This document shows, one piece after another, positions 9,329-19,197 of a stretch of 64,000 nucleotides of DNA. Position 1 is the stretch's first letter. Every line of letters begins with the position of its first letter. The stretch spans positions 62,001 through 126,000 of the forward strand of contig NZ_VITV01000005.1 of assembly GCF_007828035.1 (NCBI RefSeq), given 5' to 3'. The notes under the pieces are model-generated. The model was not told where the DNA came from. It saw nothing but the letters and a program-made list of their open reading frames with translations, and made no database searches. Source of the DNA: Nitrospirillum amazonense (GTDB lineage: Bacteria; Pseudomonadota; Alphaproteobacteria; Azospirillales; Azospirillaceae). The translations under genes were made by a program, and so were the position numbers.

Positions 9329-11428
9329 TCAGAAGGACTGGCCGATGCTGACGTACAGCTGCCACATGCTGTCGCCGCTGCGGCGATCCAGCGGCACGCC
9401 CACGTCCAGGCGCAGGGGACCGAAAGAGGTGAAATAGCGCACGCCCAGGCCGGCGCCCCAGCGCATGCCCTGGCTCAGGTCCGGATAGGCGGATTCGAAG
9501 ACGTTGCCGCCGTCGATGAAGGGCACCAGGCCGATGGTGTCGGTCAGGCGGATGCGCAGCTCGGCGCTGGTCTCGATCAGCGAGCGGCCGCCGGTGGGGT
9601 CGTTGTTGACGTCCAGCGGGCCGACCTTCTGATAGGCGTAGCCGCGAACCGAGCCGCCGCCGCCGGCGAAGAACCGCTTGTCGGCCGGCACCAGGGCCAG
9701 CGAGCCGCCGAAGACGGCGCCCAGGTTCACCCGCGCCGCGAAGACATAGGCTTTGGCGTCGTCCAGCGCCCAATAGCCGCTGCCGCCGGCCTTGCCGATG
9801 ACGAAGGTGCCGCTGTCGCCGAAGGGGCTGAAATAGGGAATGAGGCCGGTGTTCCAGCGATAACCCTGCGTGGGGTTCAAAAGGTTGTCGGTGTTGTCGA
9901 AGTTCAGCGTCACCGGCACGCCCACCAGGGTGTTGTCGGTGGTGGTCAGCACGCCGTTGCCCGTCAAGTCCTGCCGGATGGAGGACTGCTCCAGCGTCAC
10001 GCCGGCGCTGGCCGTCAGATGGGGCGTCAGCGGGTGGGTGACGATGGCGCCCAGGGTGATGGCGTCGCGGGAATAAGCCTCGGGATGTTCGGAAACCGCC
10101 AGCGCCGACAGGTTCAGCGTGGTGTCGGTTTCCAGGAAGTCGGGCTTTTTCAGCGTGCTGCCCAGGCTGTAGTCCAGCCCGTCGGAATCGCGGAACTTCT
10201 TGCGGGCGATGCCGCCGATGGACCCGGTGACGGTCAGCGCCTCCGCCCCGCCCAGGAAGTTGCGGTCGCCCCAGGTGGCGGTGGCGGCCGCCCCGTCGGT
10301 GGTGCCGTAGGTCAGGCCGGTGTTGACGAAGTGGCGATCCCGTTCCTCCATCTGGCCCAGCATGGGAACCTCGCGCGACCCGTCCGGCTGCACCGTGCCC
10401 GGCACGTCGTCCAGAACCACCCGCACCTGGGAGAAGACGCCCAGGTCCGTCAGCTTGTTGCGGGCGGTATCGACCTTGGCCGGGTCGTACACGTCGCCCG
10501 GCTTCCACGGCAGGCGGCCATAGGCGACCTCGGGGTCCAGGCGGCCCAGCCCGGTGAAGGTGGTGGGGCCGAAGCGCACCAGCGGCCCCGGGTCCAGGGT
10601 GAAGGCCACAGCCATGGTGTGGGCCTGCACGTCCACCGCCAGGTCGCGCTGTCCCACCTTGGCACGGGCGTAGCCGCGCGTCGCCATCAGGGGCGTCACG
10701 GCCGCCTCCGCGTCACGGATGGCCGGCCCCCGGGCGGGGTCGCCCGGCTTCAGGTGCAGCTTGCCCAGGTCCAGCGGGCCGCCGGGGGGCGGGGAGCCGT
10801 CGGTCTGGGTCAGGGTGATCTTGGAGATCGTGTAGCGCTGGCGCGGTGTCACCTCGATGACCACGGCCACCGGTTTGGCGTCGGCGTCCACCTTCACCAT
10901 GACGCTGCCGTCGAAATAGCCTTCGGAACGCAATGCGGCCGCCAGCTTGTCGTAATCGTTGTCGATGCGCTTCTCCAGGCCCAGCAGCGACGACGGCGGA
11001 TCGTTCTGCAGGGTGATGAGGGAAGAGGCGCTGCGCAGCACGTCCATCAGGCCGTCGTCGGCCTCAACCCCCGGGGCCGGGTGGAAATCCACGGTGTAGG
11101 TCGCCGGTGGTGGCTCCGCGTCCGGCTGGCCGGCAGGGGCGGCGTCGGGCGCCTGCTCCGCCTTGCGCGCCAGCACGGCGCCGGGCGTGTCCGCATCATT
11201 GGACGAGTCCGCGGGCGTGTCGGCGGTCTGGGCCGCGCCTTGAGGGCGTCCGTCCTTGGTCGCATCCTCAGCGGCCGCGTCGTCGGGCTTGGACGGCGGT
11301 GTGGCGGGCGACGGCGCCGGCTGGGCCGCGGGCGCATCTTGGGCGTATCCCTGCGCGGACCAGCACACCAGGGGCAGGGCCAAGCTCAGGGAGGGGAGCA
11401 GCGCCAAGGCGATCGGGCGGACCGGCAC
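9329..11428 (-). CDS. tamA: Outer-membrane Omp85-family assembly factor TamA
   Basis: Outer-membrane barrel partner of TamB. With the GTG start at 11428 the protein has 699 residues and opens with a clean signal peptide (PVRPIALALLPSLSLALPLV, probable cleavage after GYA). An acidic Ala/Pro linker follows, then POTRA-type repeats (about 110-330) and the Omp85/bacterial surface antigen barrel, ending in the terminal Phe of QLYVSIGQSF. The start is uncertain: an ATG at 11653 would add 75 Pro-rich residues with codon use unlike the rest (TTA, TCA, GGA), so I prefer the shorter form. It is followed closely by tamB. Confidence 0.9.
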   Translation of the reverse strand: MPVRPIALALLPSLSLALPLVCWSAQGYAQDAPAAQPAPSPATPPSKPDDAAAEDATKDGRPQGAAQTADTPADSSNDADTPGAVLARKAEQAPDAAPAGQPDAEPPPATYTVDFHPAPGVEADDGLMDVLRSASSLITLQNDPPSSLLGLEKRIDNDYDKLAAALRSEGYFDGSVMVKVDADAKPVAVVIEVTPRQRYTISKITLTQTDGSPPPGGPLDLGKLHLKPGDPARGPAIRDAEAAVTPLMATRGYARAKVGQRDLAVDVQAHTMAVAFTLDPGPLVRFGPTTFTGLGRLDPEVAYGRLPWKPGDVYDPAKVDTARNKLTDLGVFSQVRVVLDDVPGTVQPDGSREVPMLGQMEERDRHFVNTGLTYGTTDGAAATATWGDRNFLGGAEALTVTGSIGGIARKKFRDSDGLDYSLGSTLKKPDFLETDTTLNLSALAVSEHPEAYSRDAITLGAIVTHPLTPHLTASAGVTLEQSSIRQDLTGNGVLTTTDNTLVGVPVTLNFDNTDNLLNPTQGYRWNTGLIPYFSPFGDSGTFVIGKAGGSGYWALDDAKAYVFAARVNLGAVFGGSLALVPADKRFFAGGGGSVRGYAYQKVGPLDVNNDPTGGRSLIETSAELRIRLTDTIGLVPFIDGGNVFESAYPDLSQGMRWGAGLGVRYFTSFGPLRLDVGVPLDRRSGDSMWQLYVSIGQSF

Positions 11429-11892
11429 TCGGTGCTGAAGACGGGGGGCGGCGAAGGGCGACGCGGGCTCCAACGGCTGCGGGTGGTCGGGCGGGCTTTG
11501 GGGCCAGGCGGATGACGGGCCGGGGCGGGGCGCCCGGGCGGGGGTTTTGCCTCCTTGTTTTTCGACCCATCCGCTGGCGGGCAGCGTTAAGTCTTTGTGA
11601 CGCACCGGGGCCGGCCCAGGTGCCCCGAGTGAGGAAAAAGGGCCGGCGGACATGAGCTTAACCAACAAGATCGTGGCAAATTTATAGTCTGCCTTGCGGT
11701 ACCCGTAACCCCCTCTTGCGTCCAACCCCCTTCGGCAGGCCTTTCTCCCGACCCTGCCAATAGCTATATTCCGCCTCGTGAAACCCGGTCCCGGCGCCGA
11801 TGCGTCAGGGGGCGGGCTTTTGTTTTTGGGCCATCGCCAGGCGCACGTCGCGTTTTTGGACCGGGCCCCAAGCTTCGCGGGATTAGCGTCCA
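11429..11892. other. Divergent spacer between tamA and typA
   Basis: About 460 bases without a convincing gene. On the minus strand a weak tamA promoter can be proposed: TATAAA at 11681-11686 with TTACGG 16 bases upstream. On the plus strand TATATT at 11765-11770 could serve typA, but no good -35 is visible. No repeat copy or terminator was seen. Confidence 0.4.
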
Positions 11893-13713
11893 ATGGATAT
11901 GCGTAACATCGCCATCATCGCGCACGTCGACCATGGCAAGACCACCTTGGTTGACGTGCTGCTGCGCCAGTCGGGCGCTTTCCGCGACAACCAGCAGGTC
12001 GCCGAGCGCGCCATGGACAGCAACGACCTGGAGCGTGAGCGCGGCATCACCATCCTGGCGAAGTGCACCAGCGTCCTGTGGGAAGGCACCCGCATCAACA
12101 TCGTCGACACCCCCGGCCACGCCGACTTCGGCGGCGAGGTGGAGCGTATCCTGAGCATGGTCGACGGCGTCATCCTGCTGTGCGACGCCGCCGAGGGCCC
12201 GCTGCCGCAGACCAAGTTCGTGCTGGGCAAGTCGCTGAAGCTGGGCCTGAAGCCCATCGTCGTCATCAACAAGGTCGACCGTTCCGACGCCCGTCCGGAC
12301 GAAGTGCACAGCGAGGTGTTCGACCTGTTCGCGGCGCTGGACGCCAGCGACGAGCAGCTGGACTTCCCGACCCTGTTCGCCTCGGGCCGCAACGGCTGGG
12401 CGGCGGAAAGCCTGGACGCCCCGCGTGAGGACATGCGCCCGCTGTTCGAGCTGGTGCTGCGCCACGTGCCGGCGCCCAAGGTGGACGTCGACGCTCCCTT
12501 CACCATGCTGGCCACCACGCTGGAAGCCAACCCCTACCTGGGCCGTCTGCTGACGGGCCGCATCCAGACCGGTGTCGCCCGCGCCAACATGGCCATCAAG
12601 GCCCTGACCGCTGACGGCAAGCTGATCGAGCAGGGCCGCATCTCCAAGCTGCTGGCTTTCCGCGGGCTGGAGCGCGTGGGCGTGGAAGAGGCGCAGGCGG
12701 GTGACATCGTCGCCATCGCCGGCCTGACCAAGACCACCGTGGCCGACACCATCTGCGAGCCGCTGGTGTCCGAGCCGCTGGCCGCCCAGCCCATCGACCC
12801 GCCGACCCTGGCCATGACCTTCAGCGTCAACGACAGCCCGCTGGCCGGCCGCGAAGGCGACAAGGTCACCAGCCGCATGATCCGTGACCGCCTGATGCGC
12901 GAGGCCGAGGGCAACGTCGCGCTGCGGGTGCGCGAGACCGAGAACGCCGACGCGTTCGAGGTGGCCGGCCGTGGCGAATTGCAGCTGGGCATCCTGATCG
13001 AGAACATGCGCCGCGAAGGCTATGAGCTGTCGATCTCCCGTCCCCGCGTGCTGCTGAAGACGGATGAGAACGGCCAGCGCATGGAGCCGATCGAGGAAGT
13101 GGTGGTCGATGTGGACGAGGAATTCTCGGGCGTCGTCGTCCAGAAAATCTCCGAGCGGAAGGGCGACATGCTGGAGATGCGTCCGTCCGGCGCCGGCAAG
13201 GTCCGCCTGGTGTTCCACGTGCCGTCGCGCGGCCTGATCGGTTACCAGAGCGAGTTCCTGACCGACACCCGCGGCACCGGCCTGATGAACCGCCTGTACC
13301 ACGGTTACGCCCCGTACAAGGGCCCCATCCAGGGCCGGCGCAACGGCGTGCTGATCTCCAACGGCGAGGGTGAGGCCGTGGCCTACGCCCTGTGGAACCT
13401 GGAAGATCGCGGTCCCATGATGATCGAGCCGGGCGCCAAGGTGTACCAGGGCATGATCATCGGCGAGCACAGCCGTGGCAACGACCTGGAAGTGAACGTC
13501 CTGAAGGGCAAGCAGCTGACCAACATCCGCGCCGCCGGCAAGGACGAGGCCGTGCGCCTGACCACGCCGATGGACATGTCCCTGGAAAAGGCCCTGGCCT
13601 ACATCGAGGACGAGGAGCTGGTTGAAGTGACGCCGAAGTCCATCCGCCTGCGCAAGCGCCTGCTGGACCCGACCGACCGCAAGCGCGCCCAGAAGCAGGC
13701 CGAAGCCGGCTGA
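11893..13713 (+). CDS. typA: Ribosome-associated GTPase TypA/BipA
   Basis: Translational GTPase of 606 residues that binds the ribosome and supports growth under stress and 50S maturation. The G1 motif AHVDHGKTT is at 10-18, the G2 threonine in RGITI (50-54), G3 DTPGHADF (72-79) and G4 NKVD (126-129). EF-G-like domains III and V follow, then the TypA-specific C-terminal domain (GTGLMNRLYHGYAPYKG onwards). It is a single gene ended by a strong hairpin terminator at 13746. Full length for the family. Confidence 0.98.
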   Translation: MDMRNIAIIAHVDHGKTTLVDVLLRQSGAFRDNQQVAERAMDSNDLERERGITILAKCTSVLWEGTRINIVDTPGHADFGGEVERILSMVDGVILLCDAAEGPLPQTKFVLGKSLKLGLKPIVVINKVDRSDARPDEVHSEVFDLFAALDASDEQLDFPTLFASGRNGWAAESLDAPREDMRPLFELVLRHVPAPKVDVDAPFTMLATTLEANPYLGRLLTGRIQTGVARANMAIKALTADGKLIEQGRISKLLAFRGLERVGVEEAQAGDIVAIAGLTKTTVADTICEPLVSEPLAAQPIDPPTLAMTFSVNDSPLAGREGDKVTSRMIRDRLMREAEGNVALRVRETENADAFEVAGRGELQLGILIENMRREGYELSISRPRVLLKTDENGQRMEPIEEVVVDVDEEFSGVVVQKISERKGDMLEMRPSGAGKVRLVFHVPSRGLIGYQSEFLTDTRGTGLMNRLYHGYAPYKGPIQGRRNGVLISNGEGEAVAYALWNLEDRGPMMIEPGAKVYQGMIIGEHSRGNDLEVNVLKGKQLTNIRAAGKDEAVRLTTPMDMSLEKALAYIEDEELVEVTPKSIRLRKRLLDPTDRKRAQKQAEAG

Positions 13714-13745
13714 TCGCTGGCCCTTCCGGTTTGATCAGTTCGAAG

Positions 13746-13775
13746 CCCCGTCCACCCACCGGTGGGCGGGGTTTT
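13746..13775 (+). terminator. Rho-independent terminator after typA
   Basis: Hairpin CCCCG-T-CCACC / GGTGG-G-CGGGG (13746-13771) with loop CACC, followed by TTTTCGTTT. Confidence 0.88.
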
Positions 13776-13862
13776 CGTTTAAGGACGCGCCGCGCACGAA
13801 CGTCCAATACCGGTGTGCCGGTGGGGCGGCATGGTGCCGCCCACATCAAACCGGAGACCGTC

Positions 13863-14231
13863 ATGCCGCCCACCCCCATCCGCTTCGCCGACAAGTTCGC
13901 CCTGTTCACCGAGCAGTGGCAGCCCAAGGTGGTGGCGGAAATGAACGACTATCAGTTCAAGCTTTCGCGCCTCGAGGGCGACTTCCTCTGGCACGCCCAT
14001 GCCGACACGGATGAGACCTTCATCGTGCTGGAGGGAACGCTCCGCCTGGACTTCCGCGACGGCGCCATCACCCTGGGTCCTGGTGAGATGGCCGTGGTGC
14101 CCAAGGGCGTGGAGCACAAGCCCTCGGCCGAGGCGGAGGTGAAGCTGCTGCTGATCGAACCGCGCGGCGTGGTCAACACGGGCGACGCCGGCACGGGTGA
14201 GCGCACGGCGCTGAACGACGTGTGGATTTAA
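13863..14231 (+). CDS. Small cupin-domain protein
   Basis: A 122-residue single-domain cupin. Motif 1 is WHAHADTDETFIVLEG, giving two His and a Glu as likely metal ligands; motif 2 is GEMAVVPKGVEHKP with the third His. Such small cupins include mannose-6-phosphate-isomerase-like and uncharacterised metal-binding proteins; the reaction cannot be read from sequence. The ATG at 13863 lies well after the typA terminator, so it is probably a separate unit. Its stop overlaps the stop of the convergent downstream gene by four bases. Confidence 0.85.
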   Translation: MPPTPIRFADKFALFTEQWQPKVVAEMNDYQFKLSRLEGDFLWHAHADTDETFIVLEGTLRLDFRDGAITLGPGEMAVVPKGVEHKPSAEAEVKLLLIEPRGVVNTGDAGTGERTALNDVWI

Positions 14232-14893
14232 GCGACCACCCTGCGAATATCTGCTGTCTCCAGCACCGCCTGGGGTGCTCCTCTCTCGGCGGCGTTCAGC
14301 ATGGCCTGGCCGATCTCCACCGTGGTCAGCACCTGGTTGGGGAACAGGCGGCGGGCCAGGGGCAGCAGCGGCGCCGTCAGTGTGTAGAACAGGCGGTAGG
14401 CCCGCGTCTTGGACCGGGCGCCGTGCAGGGGCGGGATCAGGCCGGGGCGGAACAGGTACACCGCCTTGAAGGGCAGGCGCCGCAAATCGTTTTCCGTCCG
14501 GCCCTTGACCCTTGCCCACATGGTGCGCCCCCGCTCCGTCCCGTCCGTGCCGGATCCGGAGACGTAGATGAAGGTCATGCCCGGGTTCAGGCGGGCCAGG
14601 GTGCGCGCCACCTCCAGCGTCAGGCCGTGGGTGATGCGGGTATAGGCGTCCTCGGTCATGCCGGATGAGGAGACGCCCAAGCAGAAGAAGCAGGCGTCAT
14701 AGCCGGCCAGCAGCCCGTCCAGCGTTTCCCACCGGTCCATGGCCGGGTGGGTCAGTTCCGACAGCCTGGGGTGGGTCACGCCGGTCGCGGTGCGGCCCAC
14801 GGCCAGGACCTGGGTGACCCGGGGGTCGTGCAGGCATTCCCGCATGACCCCCTGGCCCACCATGCCGGTCGCCCCGAACAGGATGACCTTCAT
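14228..14893 (-). CDS. NAD(P)-binding Rossmann-fold protein (atypical SDR)
   Basis: A 221-residue protein that opens MKVILFGATGMVGQGV, the glycine-rich dinucleotide-binding loop of atypical short-chain dehydrogenases (NAD(P)H-binding/NmrA-like group). Further features are CFFCLGVSSS and FIYVSGSGTDG. No classical YxxxK is evident, so it may be a sensor or an isomerase/reductase of unknown substrate. Ten bases separate it from the upstream SDR gene, so it is the second gene of that operon and is probably under the same TetR control. Confidence 0.82.
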   Translation of the reverse strand: MKVILFGATGMVGQGVMRECLHDPRVTQVLAVGRTATGVTHPRLSELTHPAMDRWETLDGLLAGYDACFFCLGVSSSGMTEDAYTRITHGLTLEVARTLARLNPGMTFIYVSGSGTDGTERGRTMWARVKGRTENDLRRLPFKAVYLFRPGLIPPLHGARSKTRAYRLFYTLTAPLLPLARRLFPNQVLTTVEIGQAMLNAAERGAPQAVLETADIRRVVA

Positions 14894-14903
14894 GGGGCTG
14901 TCC

Positions 14904-15818
14904 TCACGACTGACGGGCGGCGGGCGGGGTGAGAACCGCCTGGGGCGCCGTCTCCGGCAGGGCGGGGACGGGGCCGTCATAGGCCACGTCGGTGGAGCGG
15001 CTGACCGCTTCCCACGCCGCCAGCTGGGCCGCGCGCTGGCCATCGGCCAAGCCAAAGTAATGCAGGGCGTCGCTGCCCAGCAGCAGGTGCGGGGGCAGGG
15101 TGGGGTGGTCGGCCAGGCGCAGGATCAGCTGGGCGATCTTGGCCGGGTCGCCGGCCTCATTGCCGATATAGGGCTTGAACATCTCCACCAGCGCGCCCAC
15201 CGAGGTCTGGTAGTCCGGCATGATGGCCGGCGTGTCGCGCAGCGAGCGGGTGCCCCAGCCGGTGCGCATGCCGCCGGGCTCCAGGGCGCAGATCTGGATG
15301 CCCAGTGGGTTGATCTCCCCCGCCAGAACTTCCGTCAGGCCACCCACGGCCCATTTGGCCGCCTGGTAGGCGCTGAGCCCCGGCCGGCCCAGCCGCCCGC
15401 CGACGGATGACACCTGCAGGATGTGGCCGGCGCGCTGGGCCCGCATCACCGGCAGGGCGGCATGGGTGACGTTGACCACGCCCATCAGGTTGGTGTCGAT
15501 CTGGGCGCGGAAGACCTCCAGGTCCATCTGTTCGAACGGGGCGACGTCGGCATAGCCGGCGTTGTTCACCACCACGTCCAGGCGGCCGAAGGCCTCCACC
15601 GTCAGGGCCACGGCAGCGCGGGCGGCGGCCGCGTCGGTCACGTCCAGCGCCAGGGGGCGCACCTGGTCGCCATACCGAGCGTGCAGGTCGGCCAGCCGCT
15701 CCGGCTGGCGGGCGGTGGCCACCAGGCGGTGACCGGCGGCCAGCACGGCCTCGGCGATATCGCGGCCCAGGCCGGCGGCGCTGCCGGTAACCAACCAAAC
15801 TTTTGAAACGTTGCTCAT
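14904..15818 (-). CDS. Short-chain dehydrogenase/reductase
   Basis: Classical SDR oxidoreductase of 304 residues, cytosolic. It has the nucleotide-binding motif TGSAAGLG (11-18), NNAG (85-88) and the catalytic triad S138, Y151, K155. The C-terminal extension past 250 is longer than in minimal SDRs and fits the group that includes many ketone/alcohol reductases. Substrate unknown. A TetR-type operator lies 30 bases upstream of the ATG, and the TetR gene is immediately upstream on the same strand, so induction by a small ligand is likely. Confidence 0.92.
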   Translation of the reverse strand: MSNVSKVWLVTGSAAGLGRDIAEAVLAAGHRLVATARQPERLADLHARYGDQVRPLALDVTDAAAARAAVALTVEAFGRLDVVVNNAGYADVAPFEQMDLEVFRAQIDTNLMGVVNVTHAALPVMRAQRAGHILQVSSVGGRLGRPGLSAYQAAKWAVGGLTEVLAGEINPLGIQICALEPGGMRTGWGTRSLRDTPAIMPDYQTSVGALVEMFKPYIGNEAGDPAKIAQLILRLADHPTLPPHLLLGSDALHYFGLADGQRAAQLAAWEAVSRSTDVAYDGPVPALPETAPQAVLTPPAARQS

Positions 15819-15847
15819 GATGAAGACTCCATAGGTGGAAGAAAAAT

Positions 15848-15865
15848 TGAGCGATCAATCACTCA
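15848..15865 (-). promoter_or_regulatory. Putative TetR operator in front of the SDR operon
   Basis: TGAGCGATCAATCACTCA is an inverted repeat with one mismatch between its 8-base arms. It resembles the perfect repeat in front of the neighbouring TetR gene (16509-16522), sharing TGAG at one end and CACTCA at the other. It lies 30-47 bases upstream of the SDR start. Confidence 0.7.
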
Positions 15866-15913
15866 TTTATCAGGCAGGGAACGGGCATGAGCCCGGTGGA
15901 TACGCCTCGGCCT

Positions 15914-16483
15914 TTAGCGGCTGAGGGCGTTCCAGAGGGCGTCGAAACCGGCGGCGCGGTAACGCTCGGCGCTGTCGGGCTGACGCAGGATGAAATCCAT
16001 GGTGGTTTCCGCCAGCGAGGTCAGGATGGCGGCCACGAAGTCAGGGGGCTGGTCCCGCATCAGGCCTTGGGCCACGCCCTCCCGCACCACGCCGTCGATG
16101 CGGGCGAAACCCTCGCTGCCCAGCGCCCGGGTCTCGGGTGTCAGGCGGTCGGACACCATCAGCTGGGCCATGGCGCGGCGTTTGGCCGGGTCGCGCACGC
16201 CCCAGTCGACATAGCGGTCCCAGATGTGGCGCACCCGGTCGCGCAGGGGGCCGTCGGCGGGATAGGCGGCCATCATGGCGTCGCGCAATTCCGCCTTCAG
16301 CGCCAGGTACAACTGGTTCAGCAGCAAATCCTTGGTGGCGAAGTAGGTGAACAGGGTGCCCTCCGCCACCCCGGCCAGGCTGGCGATGCGGGCGGTGGGG
16401 GCGCCCAGGCCCTGGTCGGCGATGACCTGGACAGCCGCCGCCAGGATGGCGTCGCGCTTCTCTTCGCTTTTGGGCCGGGCCAT
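15914..16483 (-). CDS. TetR/AcrR-family repressor
   Basis: DNA-binding regulator of 189 residues. The N-terminal helix-turn-helix is TARIASLAGVAEGTLFTYFATKDLLL (about 30-55); the rest is the helical ligand-binding domain. I chose the ATG at 16483 (MARPKSEEKRDAIL), the common TetR opening; an upstream GTG would lie inside the operator. Its own promoter carries a perfect inverted repeat (16509-16522), and a related site precedes the downstream SDR gene. It therefore probably represses itself and the SDR operon. Confidence 0.9.
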   Translation of the reverse strand: MARPKSEEKRDAILAAAVQVIADQGLGAPTARIASLAGVAEGTLFTYFATKDLLLNQLYLALKAELRDAMMAAYPADGPLRDRVRHIWDRYVDWGVRDPAKRRAMAQLMVSDRLTPETRALGSEGFARIDGVVREGVAQGLMRDQPPDFVAAILTSLAETTMDFILRQPDSAERYRAAGFDALWNALSR

Positions 16484-16508
16484 GGGAACCACCAAGGGGA
16501 ATAAAGAG

Positions 16509-16549
16509 TGAGTGAGCACTCAATATAGCGACCTTGTTTCGAACGCCAA
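16509..16549 (-). promoter_or_regulatory. TetR gene promoter with overlapping operator
   Basis: Read on the minus strand: -35 TTGGCG (16544-16549), 16-base spacer, -10 TATATT (16522-16527). The perfect inverted repeat TGAGTGAGCACTCA (16509-16522) covers the expected transcription start, which suggests autorepression. Confidence 0.65.
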
Positions 16550-16869
16550 GTGCGCGACGTCACAGGAGAGACGCGTGCGGTGTTTGATCCGAATCAGGGC
16601 GGCGCCCGCAGGCGCAAGTTAAGTTTCGACGTAAGGGCGCAACCGCACGCAAGGGTGTTTCGCGCTTTGGTGGTGCGGCGGCTGGTGAGCATGCTTGCGC
16701 CCGGATTGGTAAATGGCCGAGACTAGGGGCGGGGGATGACGAAAGGCCGCCCCCACCGGAATTTCCACCGCCTTTCCCGCCGGCCCCGTTAACCTTGACA
16801 GGGGCGCCGGTGGGGCGGGCCGCCCTATGATAGACGGGGCATGAAATCGTTCGGGAAGAGAGGAACATC
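16550..16869. other. Non-coding spacer upstream of phaA
   Basis: About 320 bases without a supported gene. TTGACA occurs at 16795-16800 and TATGAT at 16826-16831, but the 25-base spacing is too long for a standard promoter, so the phaA promoter remains unplaced. GAGAGGAAC just before the phaA ATG is a good ribosome binding site. Confidence 0.4.
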
Positions 16870-18045
<1,176 letters not shown>

Positions 18046-18050
18046 GTGTT

Positions 18051-18070
18051 CCCCGGTTGCGAAACCGGGG
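18051..18070 (+). other. GNRA-loop hairpin between phaA and phaB
   Basis: Perfect 8-base stem CCCCGGTT / AACCGGGG closed by GCGA, a GNRA-type tetraloop, five bases after the phaA stop. There is no T-run, so it is more likely an mRNA-stabilising or processing hairpin than an intrinsic terminator. Confidence 0.6.
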
Positions 18071-18257
18071 GCGCCGCCGGCGGATTGATCTTTCCGGCTG
18101 CGAAACTAACTAGGTGCCCGTTGGGTGCGGCGCGTTGGTGGTAACACCTCGTGCCGGACCCTCCGGGATCGGGGGCCGGGATGTCGGGCGTATGCCGACC
18201 CTCCTTCAAGCGTGATGCTCCATGGTCTTTCTGACTCGGGAAAAAGGGGAGGTTTAG

Positions 18258-18983
18258 ATGACAGCGCGTGTTGCATTGGTGACGGGTGGTACCCGCGGCA
18301 TCGGTGAAGCCATCTCGGTGGCGCTGAGGGACGCCGGCTACAAGGTTGCGGCCAACTACGGCGGCAACGAGCAGAAGGCGCGCGAGTTCACGGAGCGGAC
18401 GGGGATCCCCGCCTATCGCTTCGACGTGGCCAGCTTCGAGGATGTGCGGCACGGCATGACCAAGATCGAGCATGACCTGGGCCCGATCGAGATCATCGTC
18501 AACAACGCCGGCATCACCCGCGACGGCGTGCTGCACCGCATGGATTTCGAGCAGTGGAACGAGGTCATCCAGACCAACCTCGCCTCCTGCTTCAACACCT
18601 GCCGCGTGGCCATCGACGGCATGCGGGCGCGCGGCTTCGGCCGCATCGTCAACATCGGCTCGATCAACGGCCAGGCCGGCCAGTACGGCCAGGTGAACTA
18701 CGCCGCCGCCAAGTCCGGCATCCATGGCTTCACCAAGGCCATGGCGCAGGAAGGGGCGGGCAAGGGCGTGACGGTCAACGCCATCGCCCCGGGCTACATC
18801 GACACCGACATGGTGCGCGCCGTCCCGCCCAACGTGTTGGAGAAGATCGTCGCCAAGATCCCCGTCGGCCGCCTGGGCAAGGCGGAGGAGATCGCCCGCG
18901 GCGTGCTGTTCCTGGTGGCGGACGACGCCGGCTTCATCACCGGCTCCACGCTGTCCATCAACGGCGGTCAGCATATGTATTGA
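18258..18983 (+). CDS. phaB: Acetoacetyl-CoA reductase
   Basis: NADPH-dependent SDR enzyme that reduces acetoacetyl-CoA to (R)-3-hydroxybutyryl-CoA for polyhydroxybutyrate. Its 241 residues contain TGGTRGIG (9-16), NNAG (82-85) and the triad S135, Y148, K152. The stretch SINGQAGQYGQVNYAAAKSG is characteristic of PhaB as opposed to FabG. GGGGAGGTTTAG before the ATG gives a strong ribosome binding site. It lies downstream of phaA on the same strand. Confidence 0.95.
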   Translation: MTARVALVTGGTRGIGEAISVALRDAGYKVAANYGGNEQKAREFTERTGIPAYRFDVASFEDVRHGMTKIEHDLGPIEIIVNNAGITRDGVLHRMDFEQWNEVIQTNLASCFNTCRVAIDGMRARGFGRIVNIGSINGQAGQYGQVNYAAAKSGIHGFTKAMAQEGAGKGVTVNAIAPGYIDTDMVRAVPPNVLEKIVAKIPVGRLGKAEEIARGVLFLVADDAGFITGSTLSINGGQHMY

Positions 18984-18989
18984 GAGTTC

Positions 18990-19087
18990 CCTCAGGCGCC
19001 GGGCGGCGGCATCCGCCGCCTTGGCTTGTCCTCGCGTTTCAGTCCGCTACGCTTCCCAAAACGCTCCGGCGGCCGCGGTCGCGACCT
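18990..19087 (+). repeat. Intergenic palindromic element, copy 3
   Basis: Starts CCTCAGGCGCCGGGCGG a few bases after the phaB stop. Core hairpin GGCGGC-ATCC-GCCGCC at 19005-19020, then TTGGCTTGTCCTCGC. The middle arm is GCGTTT pairing with AAACGC, as in copy 2 but with different bases. It ends CTCCGGCGGCCGCGGTCGCG. Confidence 0.85.
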
Positions 19088-19197
19088 GGGAAATTTGGGG
19101 AAGAGGACGTGCCGCGAGGCATTAGCCTGGGGTGCATGCCTTGAGGTATGACAGGGGCGGGTCCGGTGACGGGCCCGCCCTTTGTCTTGGATGCCCC

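Noticed and set aside
9317-10508. Upstream extension of the tamB frame to 1939 codons
   Set aside because: The extra part overlaps tamA in another frame and encodes Arg/Gly-rich junk; the ATG at 9317 just before the membrane anchor fits much better.
9299-11515. A 738-codon plus-strand frame opposite tamA
   Set aside because: Antisense shadow; composition and lack of domains argue against a real gene.
11764-13470. A 568-codon minus-strand frame opposite typA
   Set aside because: typA is unmistakable on the other strand; the antisense product is His/Gln/Val-rich without motifs.
16795-16831. TTGACA and TATGAT as the phaA promoter
   Set aside because: The spacing is 25 bases, too long for a standard sigma-70 promoter.
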